DNA from: an uncultured Clostridia bacterium
Lineage (GTDB): Bacteria; Bacillota; Clostridia; Christensenellales; Borkfalkiaceae
Reading direction: 5' to 3'
Length of the DNA stretch: 64,000 bases
Assembly: GCA_934247225.1 (NCBI GenBank)
Contig: CAKQJE010000001.1
Location: 186,001 to 250,000 of the forward strand
Position 1 is the stretch's first letter; each line of letters opens with the position of its first letter. Position numbers and translations under genes: made by a program. Of the stretch, positions 16,069-23,573 are shown piece by piece. A model generated the notes under the pieces. The model saw only the letters and a program-made list of their open reading frames with translations, did not search any database and was not told where the DNA came from.

Positions 16069-16563
16069 TTGAATTTTTATAAAGTCGATAAAAAATATGT
16101 AGATTTTTTACGCAATGCAGAGATAGAGGAGAGGGGAGAGTCGTATATTCCGATGCTTAATTATTTGCCTCCGCAAAAGGAAAAATTTATGTGCGGTATA
16201 ATTTTGCGCATCGGCAAAACGGAATATTTAGCCCCTGTAACGTCTTATACGGCTCAGCAGCCTAACAACGTGTTGCTCTATGATACAAACGGCAATGTAA
16301 CAAGTTCCATAAGGCTCAATTATATGTTTCCGATTTGTAGTTCGTATTACACGATTTATGATTTTAATAAGGAAACCGATGAAAAATATCGCGGAGTGGT
16401 TCGGCGTGAGCGTGAATCGGCAAACGAACAAAGAGAATTGATCAGGAGGACGGCGATAAAAACGTATCAAACGGTAAAAGCTCTGAAATCTGCCGGAAAA
16501 TTATTCAATTGGGCATGCGATTTTGAATTGCTTGAAAAAGCAGCGGAAAAATACAAACCGTAA
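16069..16563 (+). CDS. residual ToxN-like ORF with TTG start
   Basis: This is the uninterrupted 3' part of the toxin gene, 164 residues from a TTG at 16069. It begins (L/M)NFYKVDKKYVDFL, only eight residues short of the reconstructed start, and keeps the probable catalytic Thr58-Ser59 in APVTS. The only ribosome-site candidate is AAAGAAG immediately after the inserted element. Whether it is translated, and from which transcript, cannot be told from sequence. Confidence 0.55.
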   Translation: MNFYKVDKKYVDFLRNAEIEERGESYIPMLNYLPPQKEKFMCGIILRIGKTEYLAPVTSYTAQQPNNVLLYDTNGNVTSSIRLNYMFPICSSYYTIYDFNKETDEKYRGVVRRERESANEQRELIRRTAIKTYQTVKALKSAGKLFNWACDFELLEKAAEKYKP

Positions 16564-16612
16564 AATCGATATCTTTACTTTTTGATAAATATGGTTAAAG
16601 TTAAAAATAAAG

Positions 16613-16638
16613 AACGGCGGGCTTCCCCGTCGTTTTTT
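16613..16638 (+). terminator. intrinsic terminator after the toxin gene
   Basis: 9-bp stem AACGGCGGG/CCCGTCGTT, 4-base loop, then seven T. Confidence 0.8.
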
Positions 16639-16659
16639 TGTAAGCTCATCTTCTTAAAA

Positions 16660-16788
16660 TTTCTCACAAAAATACAAGTCTTTTAGAAAATTTTTCTCAT
16701 TATTTTTTGTTGAAGTGAGAAATTGTTTCACATTCTTATTTTCAAAAGTGAGAAAATATTTCTCATTTATTTTCGATCAAATGTGAAA
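16660..16788. repeat. cluster of seven TTTCTCA(C/T)/GTGAGAAA motifs
   Basis: TTTCTCAY occurs at 16660-16667, 16693-16700 and 16759-16766; GTGAGAAA at 16715-16722 and 16748-16755; related TTTCACA and GTGAAAA at 16726-16732 and 16783-16788. Neighbouring copies form inverted repeats such as GAGAAAATATTTCTC. The function is unknown; a protein-binding cluster or a recombination scar are both possible. Confidence 0.5.
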
Positions 16789-17037
16789 ACACGCAAAACA
16801 CAAGGCGGGTTGAAATTCAATCAATCCGCCTTTAATCTGCATTTTTTTCGTGACTATAAGTTCTTCAATCGAAATTCCGTAGTAATCGGCGAGCAGAACG
16901 CATTGCCACACGTTCGGAATTCCTTTGTCAAGTTCTATCCAGCTTATCGTGTTTTACGGTAGCCCCGTGGCTTTGGAAACCTGCGTCTGAGAAGCTCCGA
17001 AAGCGAGTCTCGCGTTTCTTATTTCTTTTCCGTACAT
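16777..17037 (-). pseudogene. XRE-family HTH regulator with an in-frame stop
   Basis: On the minus strand the frame starts at ATG 17037 after CGAGGTAATAAG and reads MYGKEIRNARLAFGASQTQV, then SKATGLP, then TAA at 16956-16954, then NTISWIELDKGIPNVW and LLADYYGISIEELI. The stop replaces what is normally Gln (CAA to TAA) at the start of the recognition helix. Everything else of the HTH fold is intact, so this is a recent single-base loss. Downstream of the HTH the frame continues through a hairpin to a stop at 16777, probably beyond the original end. Confidence 0.8.
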
Positions 17038-17067
17038 CTTATTACCTCGCTTGTTCACAACTTAATT

Positions 17068-17145
17068 TTAGCAAAATATTGCTTAAAATACTTGACTTAG
17101 CAATATCTTGATGATATAATTATGAAAAATTAGCAATATATTGAT
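17068..17145. promoter_or_regulatory. three operator-like sites AGCAA-N4-TTGMT upstream of the XRE pseudogene
   Basis: The sites are AGCAAAATATTGCT near 17070, AGCAATATCTTGAT near 17100 and AGCAATATATTGAT near 17132. Each is a partial palindrome with the same spacing. The middle site lies inside the spacer of the plus-strand promoter at 17092-17120, so the former XRE protein probably repressed this promoter and perhaps itself. Confidence 0.6.
17092..17120 (+). promoter_or_regulatory. sigma-A promoter overlapping an operator-like site
   Basis: TTGACT (17092-17097), 17 bp, TATAAT (17115-17120). It points at the truncated gene 17270-17539. Confidence 0.7.
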
Positions 17146-17201
17146 AATTACTATTTCTAAAATTTCTTAGAAGCTTCAAAAATAGGAAAGGCGAAAAGAA
17201 A

Positions 17202-17539
17202 ATGGAATTTATAGATCTATTATTGCTGTATAGGGGTTGGTTTGGTATGTGAGTTGGTTGATTATGTAACAAGCTATTGTCAAGAACGTTACAGATAGTG
17301 GAGAATGGGTTTACTTCTATTTTGATATACAAAAGACGTATGACGAAAAGGGATCGCAACATAGTGGAGCGTGTTATATAGGTTGGAAATTGTATGATTC
17401 GAAAGGGTATGTTGTGGAAAGTGGTAATCTCACAACCGAAGCAATTGCGGAAGGAGAGAAAACTATTCGGAAACTTATTGTGTATGATCTCGATCCAAAT
17501 GAGACATATACGTTAAAACTGCTTGATATAGGTTACTAA
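17202..17539 (+). pseudogene. truncated gene, C-terminal 89 codons open but without a start
   Basis: From 17270 to the stop at 17537-17539 the frame encodes a beta-rich segment with FYFDIQKTYDEKGSQHSG and ACYIGWKLYDSKGYVVE, ending YTLKLLDIGY. It has good codon use but is preceded in frame by TAA at 17267 and has no start codon. An ATG at 17202 after AGGAAAGG opens only 16 codons in another frame. The layout suggests a small protein whose N-terminal part was lost or frameshifted. I do not recognise the family. Confidence 0.5.
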
Positions 17540-17544
17540 AAAAT

Positions 17545-17591
17545 AATCGCGCGCAAGTTGTTCCGCAACCCGCGCGCGATTTCTTTTTTTA
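17545..17591 (+). terminator. strong intrinsic terminator upstream of the S10 operon
   Basis: 10-bp stem AATCGCGCGC/GCGCGCGATT with an inner GTTG/CAAC pair, followed by TCTTTTTTT. Confidence 0.85.
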
Positions 17592-17788
17592 AAGATATTA
17601 AACACGTGTAACGAAAAGTTTTATAAACATTATTATAATGCGTAGGTGATAAGGTATAATTTGACGAAAAAAGAGATTTTTAGGCGGGATTTTTATATAC
17701 ATTATTATATATAATATAAAGCTTTCGGGCGGCGTTGAACGGGACTTAAAAATCTTTTTAAAAAATTTAAAAAAGTCGTGAAAAACGT
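17592..17788. other. AT-rich stretch without gene
   Basis: A very AT-rich segment with several TATAAT-like words but no well-spaced promoter pair that I would defend. It may act as an UP-type region for the S10 promoter. No coding frame is convincing. Confidence 0.4.
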
Positions 17789-17817
17789 TTGACAAAATGT
17801 TTTGCATGGTGTATGAT
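17789..17817 (+). promoter_or_regulatory. promoter of the S10-spc-alpha operon
   Basis: TTGACA (17789-17794), 17 bp, TATGAT (17812-17817); start expected near 17824, giving a leader of about 255 bases before rpsJ. Confidence 0.8.
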
Positions 17818-17979
17818 ATGTAGGCTGTGTTAAATATGGGTTGAGACAGAAAGTTACTTAATCCACGCTTTTTAACGGGAACCGGACCCGTTATATAGAA
17901 AGTAAGAAGATAATTTCTGTTGACAATTGTGAGGGTTTAACCCTTGCGACTAACTGCGCGAAGTATAACGCGATAGAGG

Positions 17980-18014
17980 TCACTTGCAAACACACAGCGG
18001 CGAGTGATTTTTTT
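17980..18014 (+). terminator. attenuator-like terminator in the S10 leader
   Basis: 8-bp stem TCACTTGC (17980-17987)/GCGAGTGA (18000-18007) followed by seven T (18008-18014). Upstream in the leader lie other hairpins, such as AACGGG/CCCGTT and GGGTTTAACCC. The arrangement suggests control of read-through into the ribosomal operon, for example by a ribosomal protein. Regulation is inference. Confidence 0.55.
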
Positions 18015-18079
18015 ATTGGTTAAAGCGCGACACACACGGCAAAGTTGACAGTATGTTAGTATAAAACGGAGGTAACAAA

Positions 18080-18379
18080 ATGGCAGGTCAGAAAATCAGA
18101 ATCAAATTGGCGGCTTACGATCACAAGATGGTAGATCAGGCAACCGAGAAGATTGTTGAGACAATGAAAAAAGCAGGAGCAAAGATAAGCGGTCCTATCC
18201 CCCTTCCCACAGAGAAGGAAATAGTAACTATTCTTCGTTCGCCCCACAAATATAAGGACAGCAGAGAACAGTTCGAGATCAGAACTCATAAGAGACTTAT
18301 CGATATTTACTCGACCAACGCAAAGATTTTGGACAGTATCCATCTTCCCGCGGGCGTAGACGTAAAAATCAAGCTCTGA
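18080..18379 (+). CDS. rpsJ: 30S ribosomal protein S10
   Basis: A 99-residue protein with the S10 pattern IRIKLAAYDHKMVDQA and GPIPLPTEKEIVTILRSPHKYKD in two parts; S10 sits in the 30S head and also serves as the antitermination factor NusE. First gene of the operon, behind a long leader with an attenuator-like hairpin. ATG follows ACGGAGG. Confidence 0.98.
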   Translation: MAGQKIRIKLAAYDHKMVDQATEKIVETMKKAGAKISGPIPLPTEKEIVTILRSPHKYKDSREQFEIRTHKRLIDIYSTNAKILDSIHLPAGVDVKIKL

Positions 18380-18431
18380 TAAATTTCAGGTTAAAAGAAT
18401 TTTTTAATATATTCGGAGGTGAACTTTATCT

Positions 18432-19070
18432 ATGAATAAAGCAATCATTGGAAAGAAATTGGGTATGACTCAGATCTTTTCCGCAGACGGAAAAGTAATC
18501 CCGGTCACAGTCGTCGAAGCAGGTCCTTGCCCGGTCGTTCAGATCAAGACGAAGGGTAACGACGGCTACGAAGCGGTTAAAGTCGGCTTCGGAAACGTAG
18601 ACGAGAAGAGAGTGAACAAGCCCGACGCGGGTCAGTTCAAGAAAGCAGGCGTTGCGCCCCTTAAAGTCTTGAAAGAATTCAGATTCGACGACGTAAGCGC
18701 GTATACCGTAGGACAGGTCATCACTGTTGATACCTTCGCCGCAGGCGATAAGGTCGACGTTGTGGGACTTACGAAAGGTCACGGTTTCTCGGGCGTTATC
18801 AAGAGATGGAATCAGCACAGACTTAAAATGACTCACGGCGTAGGACCCGTTCACAGAGAAGTAGGTTCTATGGGAGCAAACAGCTCGCCGTCGAGAGTAT
18901 TCAAGAACAAGCACATGCCCGGACAGTACGGTAACGAAAGAGTAACCATTCAGAATCTTGAAGTAGTCAAGGTTGACACCGCTCGTAACGTACTTCTCAT
19001 AAAGGGAGCTATCCCCGGACCGAAGGGCGGAATCATTACGGTTTCCAACACCGTAAAGTCGGGTAAATAA
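18432..19070 (+). CDS. rplC: 50S ribosomal protein L3
   Basis: 212 residues; starts KAIIGKKLGMTQIF and contains GVGPVHREVGSMGANSSPSR with HMPGQYGNE, the conserved L3 tip next to the peptidyl transferase centre. It lies 52 bp after rpsJ with TCGGAGG upstream. One of the first proteins to assemble on 23S rRNA. Confidence 0.98.
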   Translation: MNKAIIGKKLGMTQIFSADGKVIPVTVVEAGPCPVVQIKTKGNDGYEAVKVGFGNVDEKRVNKPDAGQFKKAGVAPLKVLKEFRFDDVSAYTVGQVITVDTFAAGDKVDVVGLTKGHGFSGVIKRWNQHRLKMTHGVGPVHREVGSMGANSSPSRVFKNKHMPGQYGNERVTIQNLEVVKVDTARNVLLIKGAIPGPKGGIITVSNTVKSGK

Positions 19071-19085
19071 GGAGCGTGAAAAACT

Positions 19086-19748
19086 ATGCCAAACGTTAAA
19101 GTTTATAATATGAAAGGACAGGAAGTAGGCACGAAAGAGCTTAGCAACTTGTTCGAAGCGGAATACAACGAGCCGCTCGTACATCAGGCGGTGGTAACGA
19201 GACTTGCCAATATGCGCCAGGGAACGAAAGGCACGCTTACGAGAACGGAAGTCCGCGGGGGCGGTAAAAAGCCTTGGAGACAGAAGGGAACGGGTAACGC
19301 GAGACAGGGATCTATCAGGGCTCCGCAGTGGATTAAGGGCGGCGTCGTCTTCGCTCCGAAGTCGAGAGATTTCAGCAAGAAGATGAACAAGTTCGCTCGT
19401 CGCGGCGCGCTTTTGTCCGCGCTCTCCAAGAGAGTTGCCGATAACGATTTCTACGTAATCGACAATATCGCCGTTAAGGACGGCAAGACCAAAGAAATGG
19501 TCGATTTTATGAAGGCGTTCAAATTCGAGAAGAGCGTACTTGTCGTAATGAGCGACAACGACGCTTTGGTTATCAGAGCCGCAAGAAACATCAAGGCTTT
19601 GCAGACCCTTCCCGTAAACGAACTCAACACTTACGATATCGTTAAAAACAGCGTACTCGTAATGTCTTCGGACGCGGTAGACTCCGTTCAGGAGCTTTAC
19701 GGAGCGATGTTCGACAACAATTTCGCAAATCAGGAGGTCGACGAATAA
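19086..19748 (+). CDS. rplD: 50S ribosomal protein L4
   Basis: 220 residues; the loop RGGGKKPWRQKGTGNARQGS is the L4 exit-tunnel extension, a site of macrolide-resistance changes, and is intact here. L4 represses the S10 operon in enterobacteria; whether it does so through the leader here is not known. It starts 15 bp after rplC. Confidence 0.98.
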   Translation: MPNVKVYNMKGQEVGTKELSNLFEAEYNEPLVHQAVVTRLANMRQGTKGTLTRTEVRGGGKKPWRQKGTGNARQGSIRAPQWIKGGVVFAPKSRDFSKKMNKFARRGALLSALSKRVADNDFYVIDNIAVKDGKTKEMVDFMKAFKFEKSVLVVMSDNDALVIRAARNIKALQTLPVNELNTYDIVKNSVLVMSSDAVDSVQELYGAMFDNNFANQEVDE

Positions 19749-19751
19749 TTT

Positions 19752-20039
19752 ATGGAAAGAGATATCATTATAAAACCTATTCTTTCCGAGAAGAGTTACG
19801 AGACCATAAAAGATAAGAAATACACTTTTATGGTAGCGAAAGACGCCAATAAAACGGAAATCAAACTCGAAGTCGAAAGAAAGTTCGACGTAAGCGTCGA
19901 AAAAGTAAACACTGTAAACTGCCACGGCAAACTTAAAAGAATGGGCAGAACTCAGGGTTACACGCCCGATTACAAAAAGGCGATAGTAACTCTTAAAAAA
20001 GACAGCAAGGGCATTAAGTTCTTTGAGTCGTTACAATAA
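19752..20039 (+). CDS. rplW: 50S ribosomal protein L23
   Basis: 95 residues, MERDIIIKPILSEKSYE with KVNTVNCHGKLKRMGR, typical L23 at the tunnel exit where trigger factor and SRP dock. Starts 3 bp after rplD; the ribosome-binding site GGAGG lies within the end of rplD. Confidence 0.97.
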   Translation: MERDIIIKPILSEKSYETIKDKKYTFMVAKDANKTEIKLEVERKFDVSVEKVNTVNCHGKLKRMGRTQGYTPDYKKAIVTLKKDSKGIKFFESLQ

Positions 20040-20056
20040 TACGGAGGATCTGAATT

Positions 20057-20884
20057 ATGGGAATTAAGAGATATAAACCGACTTCCCCGGCTCGTCGTTT
20101 TATGACGGTTTCGACGTTTGAAGAAATCACCTGCACGAAGCCCGAAAGATCTTTGCTTGAAGATCAGAGACACACCGCAGGCAGAAATGCTCAGGGAAGA
20201 ATTACCGTACGTCATCACGGCGGCGGAAACAAGAGAAAATATCGTATCATCGATTTCAAGAGAAATAAAGACGGAATCGAGGCGGTCGTAAAGACTATCG
20301 AGTACGATCCCAACAGAACGGCAAACATCGCCCTTCTCGTTTATAAGGACGGAGAAAAGAGATATATCCTTGCTCCTCTCGGCTTAAACGTAGGAGATAA
20401 GATCGTTTCGGGAGCGGACGCGGATATCAAGGTCGGCAACGCCCTTCCTATCGAGAACATCCCCGTAGGTACGATGATACACAACATCGAACTTCAACCC
20501 GGAAAGGGCGGTCAGATTGCGAGAAGCGCGGGTATGGCGGCTCAGCTCATGGCAAAAGAGGGCGGAATGGCTACTCTTAAAATGCCGAGCGGAGAAATGA
20601 GATACGTATCCGTCAAGTGCAAAGCGACTATCGGACAGGTAGGCAATCTCGACCACGAAATCATCAGAGTAGGTAAAGCAGGTAAGACGAGACATATGGG
20701 TATCAGACCTACCGTCAGAGGTTCCGTAATGAACCCGTGCGATCACCCGCACGGCGGCGGCGAAGGCAGAGCGCCCGTCGGACATGCAGGTCCGCTTACT
20801 CCGTGGGGTAAACCGGCTCTCGGCTACAAGACGAGAAAGAAGAAGAATAAGACTGACAAGTTTATTCTTAAGAGAGTTAACTGA
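20057..20884 (+). CDS. rplB: 50S ribosomal protein L2
   Basis: 275 residues; contains GGGNKRKYRIIDFKR and NPCDHPHGGGEGRAPVG, the latter with the conserved His needed near the peptidyl transferase centre. Normal length. Spaced 17 bp from rplW with CGGAGG. Confidence 0.98.
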   Translation: MGIKRYKPTSPARRFMTVSTFEEITCTKPERSLLEDQRHTAGRNAQGRITVRHHGGGNKRKYRIIDFKRNKDGIEAVVKTIEYDPNRTANIALLVYKDGEKRYILAPLGLNVGDKIVSGADADIKVGNALPIENIPVGTMIHNIELQPGKGGQIARSAGMAAQLMAKEGGMATLKMPSGEMRYVSVKCKATIGQVGNLDHEIIRVGKAGKTRHMGIRPTVRGSVMNPCDHPHGGGEGRAPVGHAGPLTPWGKPALGYKTRKKKNKTDKFILKRVN

Positions 20885-20899
20885 GGAGGTTAGAACAGT

Positions 20900-21175
20900 A
20901 TGAGCAGAAGTGTTAAGAAAGGACCTTTCGTTCAAGAGAAATTACTTAAAAGAGTAGAGGCTTTAAACGCCGAGAACAAGAAATCGGTATTAAAGACCTG
21001 GTCGAGAAGCTCGACGATATTCCCTCAGATGGTCGGTCATACGATTGCCGTATACGACGGAAGAAAGCATGTTCCCGTGTATATCACGGAAGATATGGTA
21101 GGCTGCAAGCTCGGCGAGTTCGCTCCGACCAGAACCTTCAAAGGACACGCAGGCGCGAAGACGACCGGCAAATAA
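20900..21175 (+). CDS. rpsS: 30S ribosomal protein S19
   Basis: 91 residues, MSRSVKKGPFVQEKLL with the conserved HTIAVYDGRKHVPVYI and GEFAPTRTFKGH blocks; S19 pairs with S13 in the 30S head. Preceded by GAGGAGG. Confidence 0.98.
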   Translation: MSRSVKKGPFVQEKLLKRVEALNAENKKSVLKTWSRSSTIFPQMVGHTIAVYDGRKHVPVYITEDMVGCKLGEFAPTRTFKGHAGAKTTGK

Positions 21176-21193
21176 GAAGGGAGGTAGAGAATA

Positions 21194-21592
21194 ATGGCTA
21201 CAAATGCAAGAGAAAGAAAAAAGAAGTATGTAGCGAACGCCAAGGCTGAAACCGGCGTTTCCGCAACGGCTAAATATATCAGAATATCTCCTTACAAGAT
21301 CAGACCTGTTCTCGATCTTATAAGAGGCAAGAAGGTCACCGAAGCGGAAGCTATGCTTGACAATATTCCCAAGGCCGGTTCCGAACCTATCAAAAAGGTT
21401 CTTCTCTCGGCTGCCGCAAACGCGGAACACAACAAGGGATACGATAAAGCCGAGCTTTACGTAAAAGCGTGCTATGCCGATCAGGGGCCGACCCTTAAAA
21501 GGATGCAGCCCATGGCTCACGGAAGAGGATTCCGTATTCTTAAAAGAACGAGCCATATCACGGTCGTAGTCGACAACGCTAAGGCGGAATAA
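21194..21592 (+). CDS. rplV: 50S ribosomal protein L22
   Basis: 132 residues; ATAKYIRISPYKIRPVLDLI begins the conserved part and HGRGFRILKRTSHITVVV gives the beta-hairpin that lines the exit tunnel. A short 19-residue N-terminal extension (ATNARERKKK) precedes it. Starts after GGGAGG. Confidence 0.97.
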   Translation: MATNARERKKKYVANAKAETGVSATAKYIRISPYKIRPVLDLIRGKKVTEAEAMLDNIPKAGSEPIKKVLLSAAANAEHNKGYDKAELYVKACYADQGPTLKRMQPMAHGRGFRILKRTSHITVVVDNAKAE

Positions 21593-21604
21593 CAGGAGGA
21601 CGTT

Positions 21605-22267
21605 ATGGGACAGAAAGTTAATCCACACGGTTTAAGAGTAGGAGTAATCAAAGGTTGGGATACTCAGTGGTATGCCGACAAGAAAGATTTCGGCGCATTC
21701 CTTAAAGAAGACTACGATATAAGAGACTTTATAAAGAACACCTATTATGCTTCGGCTATCTCCAAGATCGCTATCGAAAGAGCCGCAGGCAGAATCGCCA
21801 TCACGATTTACACGGCGAGACCGGGCGTTCTTATCGGAAAAGCGGGCGCGGGAATCGAAGTTATCAAGAAACAGCTTGCAAAAGTTACGAAAGGCAAACA
21901 GGTTTCGGTAAATATTATAGAAGTCAGAAAACCCGACTGCGACGCGCAGCTCGTTGCGGAGTCCATCGCGGCTCAGCTCGAAAAGAGAGCTTCGTTCAGA
22001 AGATGCATGAAGCAGGCTATCGGTAAGTCCATGAGAATGGGCGTTAAGGGTATCAAGGTTATGGTAAGCGGACGTCTCGACGGCGCGGAAATCGCGAGAT
22101 GCGAACAGTATCACGACGGTTCCATTCCTCTTCAAACCCTTCGTGCCGACATCGATTACGGCATTGCTACCGCACACACCACCTTCGGCGCGATCGGTAT
22201 CAAAGTCTGGATTTACAACGGCGAAGTATTAGGCGAGGTTAAAAGACCCGAAGGAGGCAAAGCGTAA
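21605..22267 (+). CDS. rpsC: 30S ribosomal protein S3
   Basis: 220 residues: MGQKVNPHGLRVGVIKGWDT, then a KH domain with GRIAITIYTARPGVLIGKAG, and the C-terminal GRLDGAEIARCEQYHDG. S3 forms part of the mRNA entry site. Starts 12 bp after rplV. Confidence 0.98.
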   Translation: MGQKVNPHGLRVGVIKGWDTQWYADKKDFGAFLKEDYDIRDFIKNTYYASAISKIAIERAAGRIAITIYTARPGVLIGKAGAGIEVIKKQLAKVTKGKQVSVNIIEVRKPDCDAQLVAESIAAQLEKRASFRRCMKQAIGKSMRMGVKGIKVMVSGRLDGAEIARCEQYHDGSIPLQTLRADIDYGIATAHTTFGAIGIKVWIYNGEVLGEVKRPEGGKA

Positions 22268-22269
22268 TT

Positions 22270-22701
22270 ATGTTGATGCCAAAAAGAGTTAAAAGAAGAG
22301 CGCAGCACCGCGGCAGAATGACCGGTAAGGTCACCAAGGGCAACAAGATCGCATACGGCGATTACGCTCTCGTAGCCGAAGGTTCGGCTTGGGTAACTTC
22401 GAATCAGATCGAAGCTGCCAGAATAGCGATGACCAGATTCGTTAAACGTGGCGGACAGGTCTGGATAGATATATTCCCTCACAAACCTATCAGTAAAAAA
22501 CCCGCCGGAACGAGAATGGGTTCGGGAAAAGGCGGAGTCGAGTATTGGGCAGCGGTTGTTAAACCGGGCAGAGTACTCTTCGAAATGGCGGGTGTTGCAG
22601 AAGCCGACGCAAGAGAGGCTATGAGACTCGCAGGCTATAAGCTTCCCATCAAGACGAAGTTCGTAGTCAAAGAGAAAACGACAGAAGGAGTTGAAGGTTA
22701 A
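22270..22701 (+). CDS. rplP: 50S ribosomal protein L16
   Basis: 143 residues, MLMPKRVKRRAQHRGRMTG, followed by ALVAEGSAWVTSNQIEAAR and KPAGTRMGSGKGGVEYW; lies near the A site. It begins 2 bp after rpsC, with the Shine-Dalgarno GGAGG inside the rpsC end, so translation is likely coupled. Confidence 0.98.
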   Translation: MLMPKRVKRRAQHRGRMTGKVTKGNKIAYGDYALVAEGSAWVTSNQIEAARIAMTRFVKRGGQVWIDIFPHKPISKKPAGTRMGSGKGGVEYWAAVVKPGRVLFEMAGVAEADAREAMRLAGYKLPIKTKFVVKEKTTEGVEG

Positions 22702-22703
22702 TC

Positions 22704-22904
22704 ATGAAAGCACAGGATATTCACGGAATGACCAACGATGAGTTGCAGGTAAAGCTTGCCGAACTCAAAGACGAACTTTTTAACCTTCGTTTCCGCCACG
22801 CAGTAAACGAACTCGAAAATCCTAACGTTATAAATTCCACCAAGAAAGATATCGCAAGGATCAAAACCGAAATACGCGCCAGAGAAATCAAGGCTAACGT
22901 TTAA
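22704..22904 (+). CDS. rpmC: 50S ribosomal protein L29
   Basis: 66 residues of coiled-coil type, with ELKDELFNLRFRHAVNELEN and DIARIKTEIRARE, the L29 signature; tunnel-exit protein. Only 2 bp after rplP. Confidence 0.96.
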   Translation: MKAQDIHGMTNDELQVKLAELKDELFNLRFRHAVNELENPNVINSTKKDIARIKTEIRAREIKANV

Positions 22905-22919
22905 CGCGGAGGAGAGAAG

Positions 22920-23174
22920 ATGGAAAGAAATTTAAGAAAAGAAAGAGTCGGATTAGTTGTGTCCGACAAAATGGATAAGACGGTCGTAGTAAGCGTCGAA
23001 CTTAAAGCAACTCATCCGCTTTACAAAAAGACGATAACCACCACCAAGAAATACAAAGCGCACGACGAAGAAAACGTATGCGGCGTAGGCGATAAGGTCA
23101 GAATAGTCGAGACCAGAAAGCTTTCCAAAGATAAGAATTGGAGAGTTGCCGAAATTATCGAAAAGGCTAAATAA
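22920..23174 (+). CDS. rpsQ: 30S ribosomal protein S17
   Basis: 84 residues, RKERVGLVVSDKMDKTVVV followed by HPLYKKTITTTKKYKAHDE, an OB-fold primary binder of 16S rRNA. Good GGAGGAG ribosome site. Confidence 0.97.
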   Translation: MERNLRKERVGLVVSDKMDKTVVVSVELKATHPLYKKTITTTKKYKAHDEENVCGVGDKVRIVETRKLSKDKNWRVAEIIEKAK

Positions 23175-23192
23175 TTAAAGGAGGAGCAAGAA

Positions 23193-23561
23193 ATGATACA
23201 ACCACAGACCAGATTAAAAGTTGCGGATAACTCGGGCGCGAAAGAAATCATGTGCATAAGAGTTCTCGGCGGATCGTTCAGAAAATGTGGCAACATCGGC
23301 GACGTTATCGTTGCCAGCGTCAAGACTGCGACTCCCGGCGGAGCCGTAAAGAAAGGCGACGTAGTTAAAGCCGTTATCGTCAGAAGCTCGAAAGGACTCA
23401 GACGTCCTGACGGAACGCATATCAGATTCGACGACAATGCGGCGGTTATAATCGACAATCAGAAGCAGCCGAGAGGAACCCGTATCTTCGGACCTGTCGC
23501 TCGTGAGCTTCGTGAGAAAGATTATATGAAGATAATATCGCTCGCACCGGAAGTGCTGTAA
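23193..23561 (+). CDS. rplN: 50S ribosomal protein L14
   Basis: 122 residues, MIQPQTRLKVADNSGAKEI and FDDNAAVIIDNQKQPRGTRI; normal length. First gene of the spc part of the run. Confidence 0.98.
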   Translation: MIQPQTRLKVADNSGAKEIMCIRVLGGSFRKCGNIGDVIVASVKTATPGGAVKKGDVVKAVIVRSSKGLRRPDGTHIRFDDNAAVIIDNQKQPRGTRIFGPVARELREKDYMKIISLAPEVL

Positions 23562-23573
23562 GGAGATCGGACT

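Larger units (their letters stand above)
15770..16563 (+). pseudogene. ToxN/AbiQ-family endoribonuclease toxin gene interrupted by an inverted-repeat element
   Basis: AAAAGGAATCTATG (ATG at 15770) directly follows the antitoxin terminator and begins a frame reading M-A-T-D that is broken by the element at 15782-16054. Joining GAT at 15779-15781 to base 16057 gives MATDTKEELNFYKV and continues in frame to the stop at 16561-16563, a 173-residue protein. LNFYKVDKKYVDFL, GIILRIGKTEYLAPVTS, SSIRLNYMFPI and the final CDFELLE match the ToxN/AbiQ family, including the Thr-Ser of the active site. With the element in place the ATG frame stops after eight codons. A TTG at 16069 after AAAGAAGAA could still start a 164-residue version, so activity cannot be excluded. 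Confidence 0.82.

Noticed and set aside
18426..19925. 499-codon open frame on the minus strand across rplC-rplD-rplW
   Set aside because: It is the antisense shadow of three highly conserved ribosomal protein genes and its translation is rich in Arg, Ser, Tyr and His without any family resemblance.
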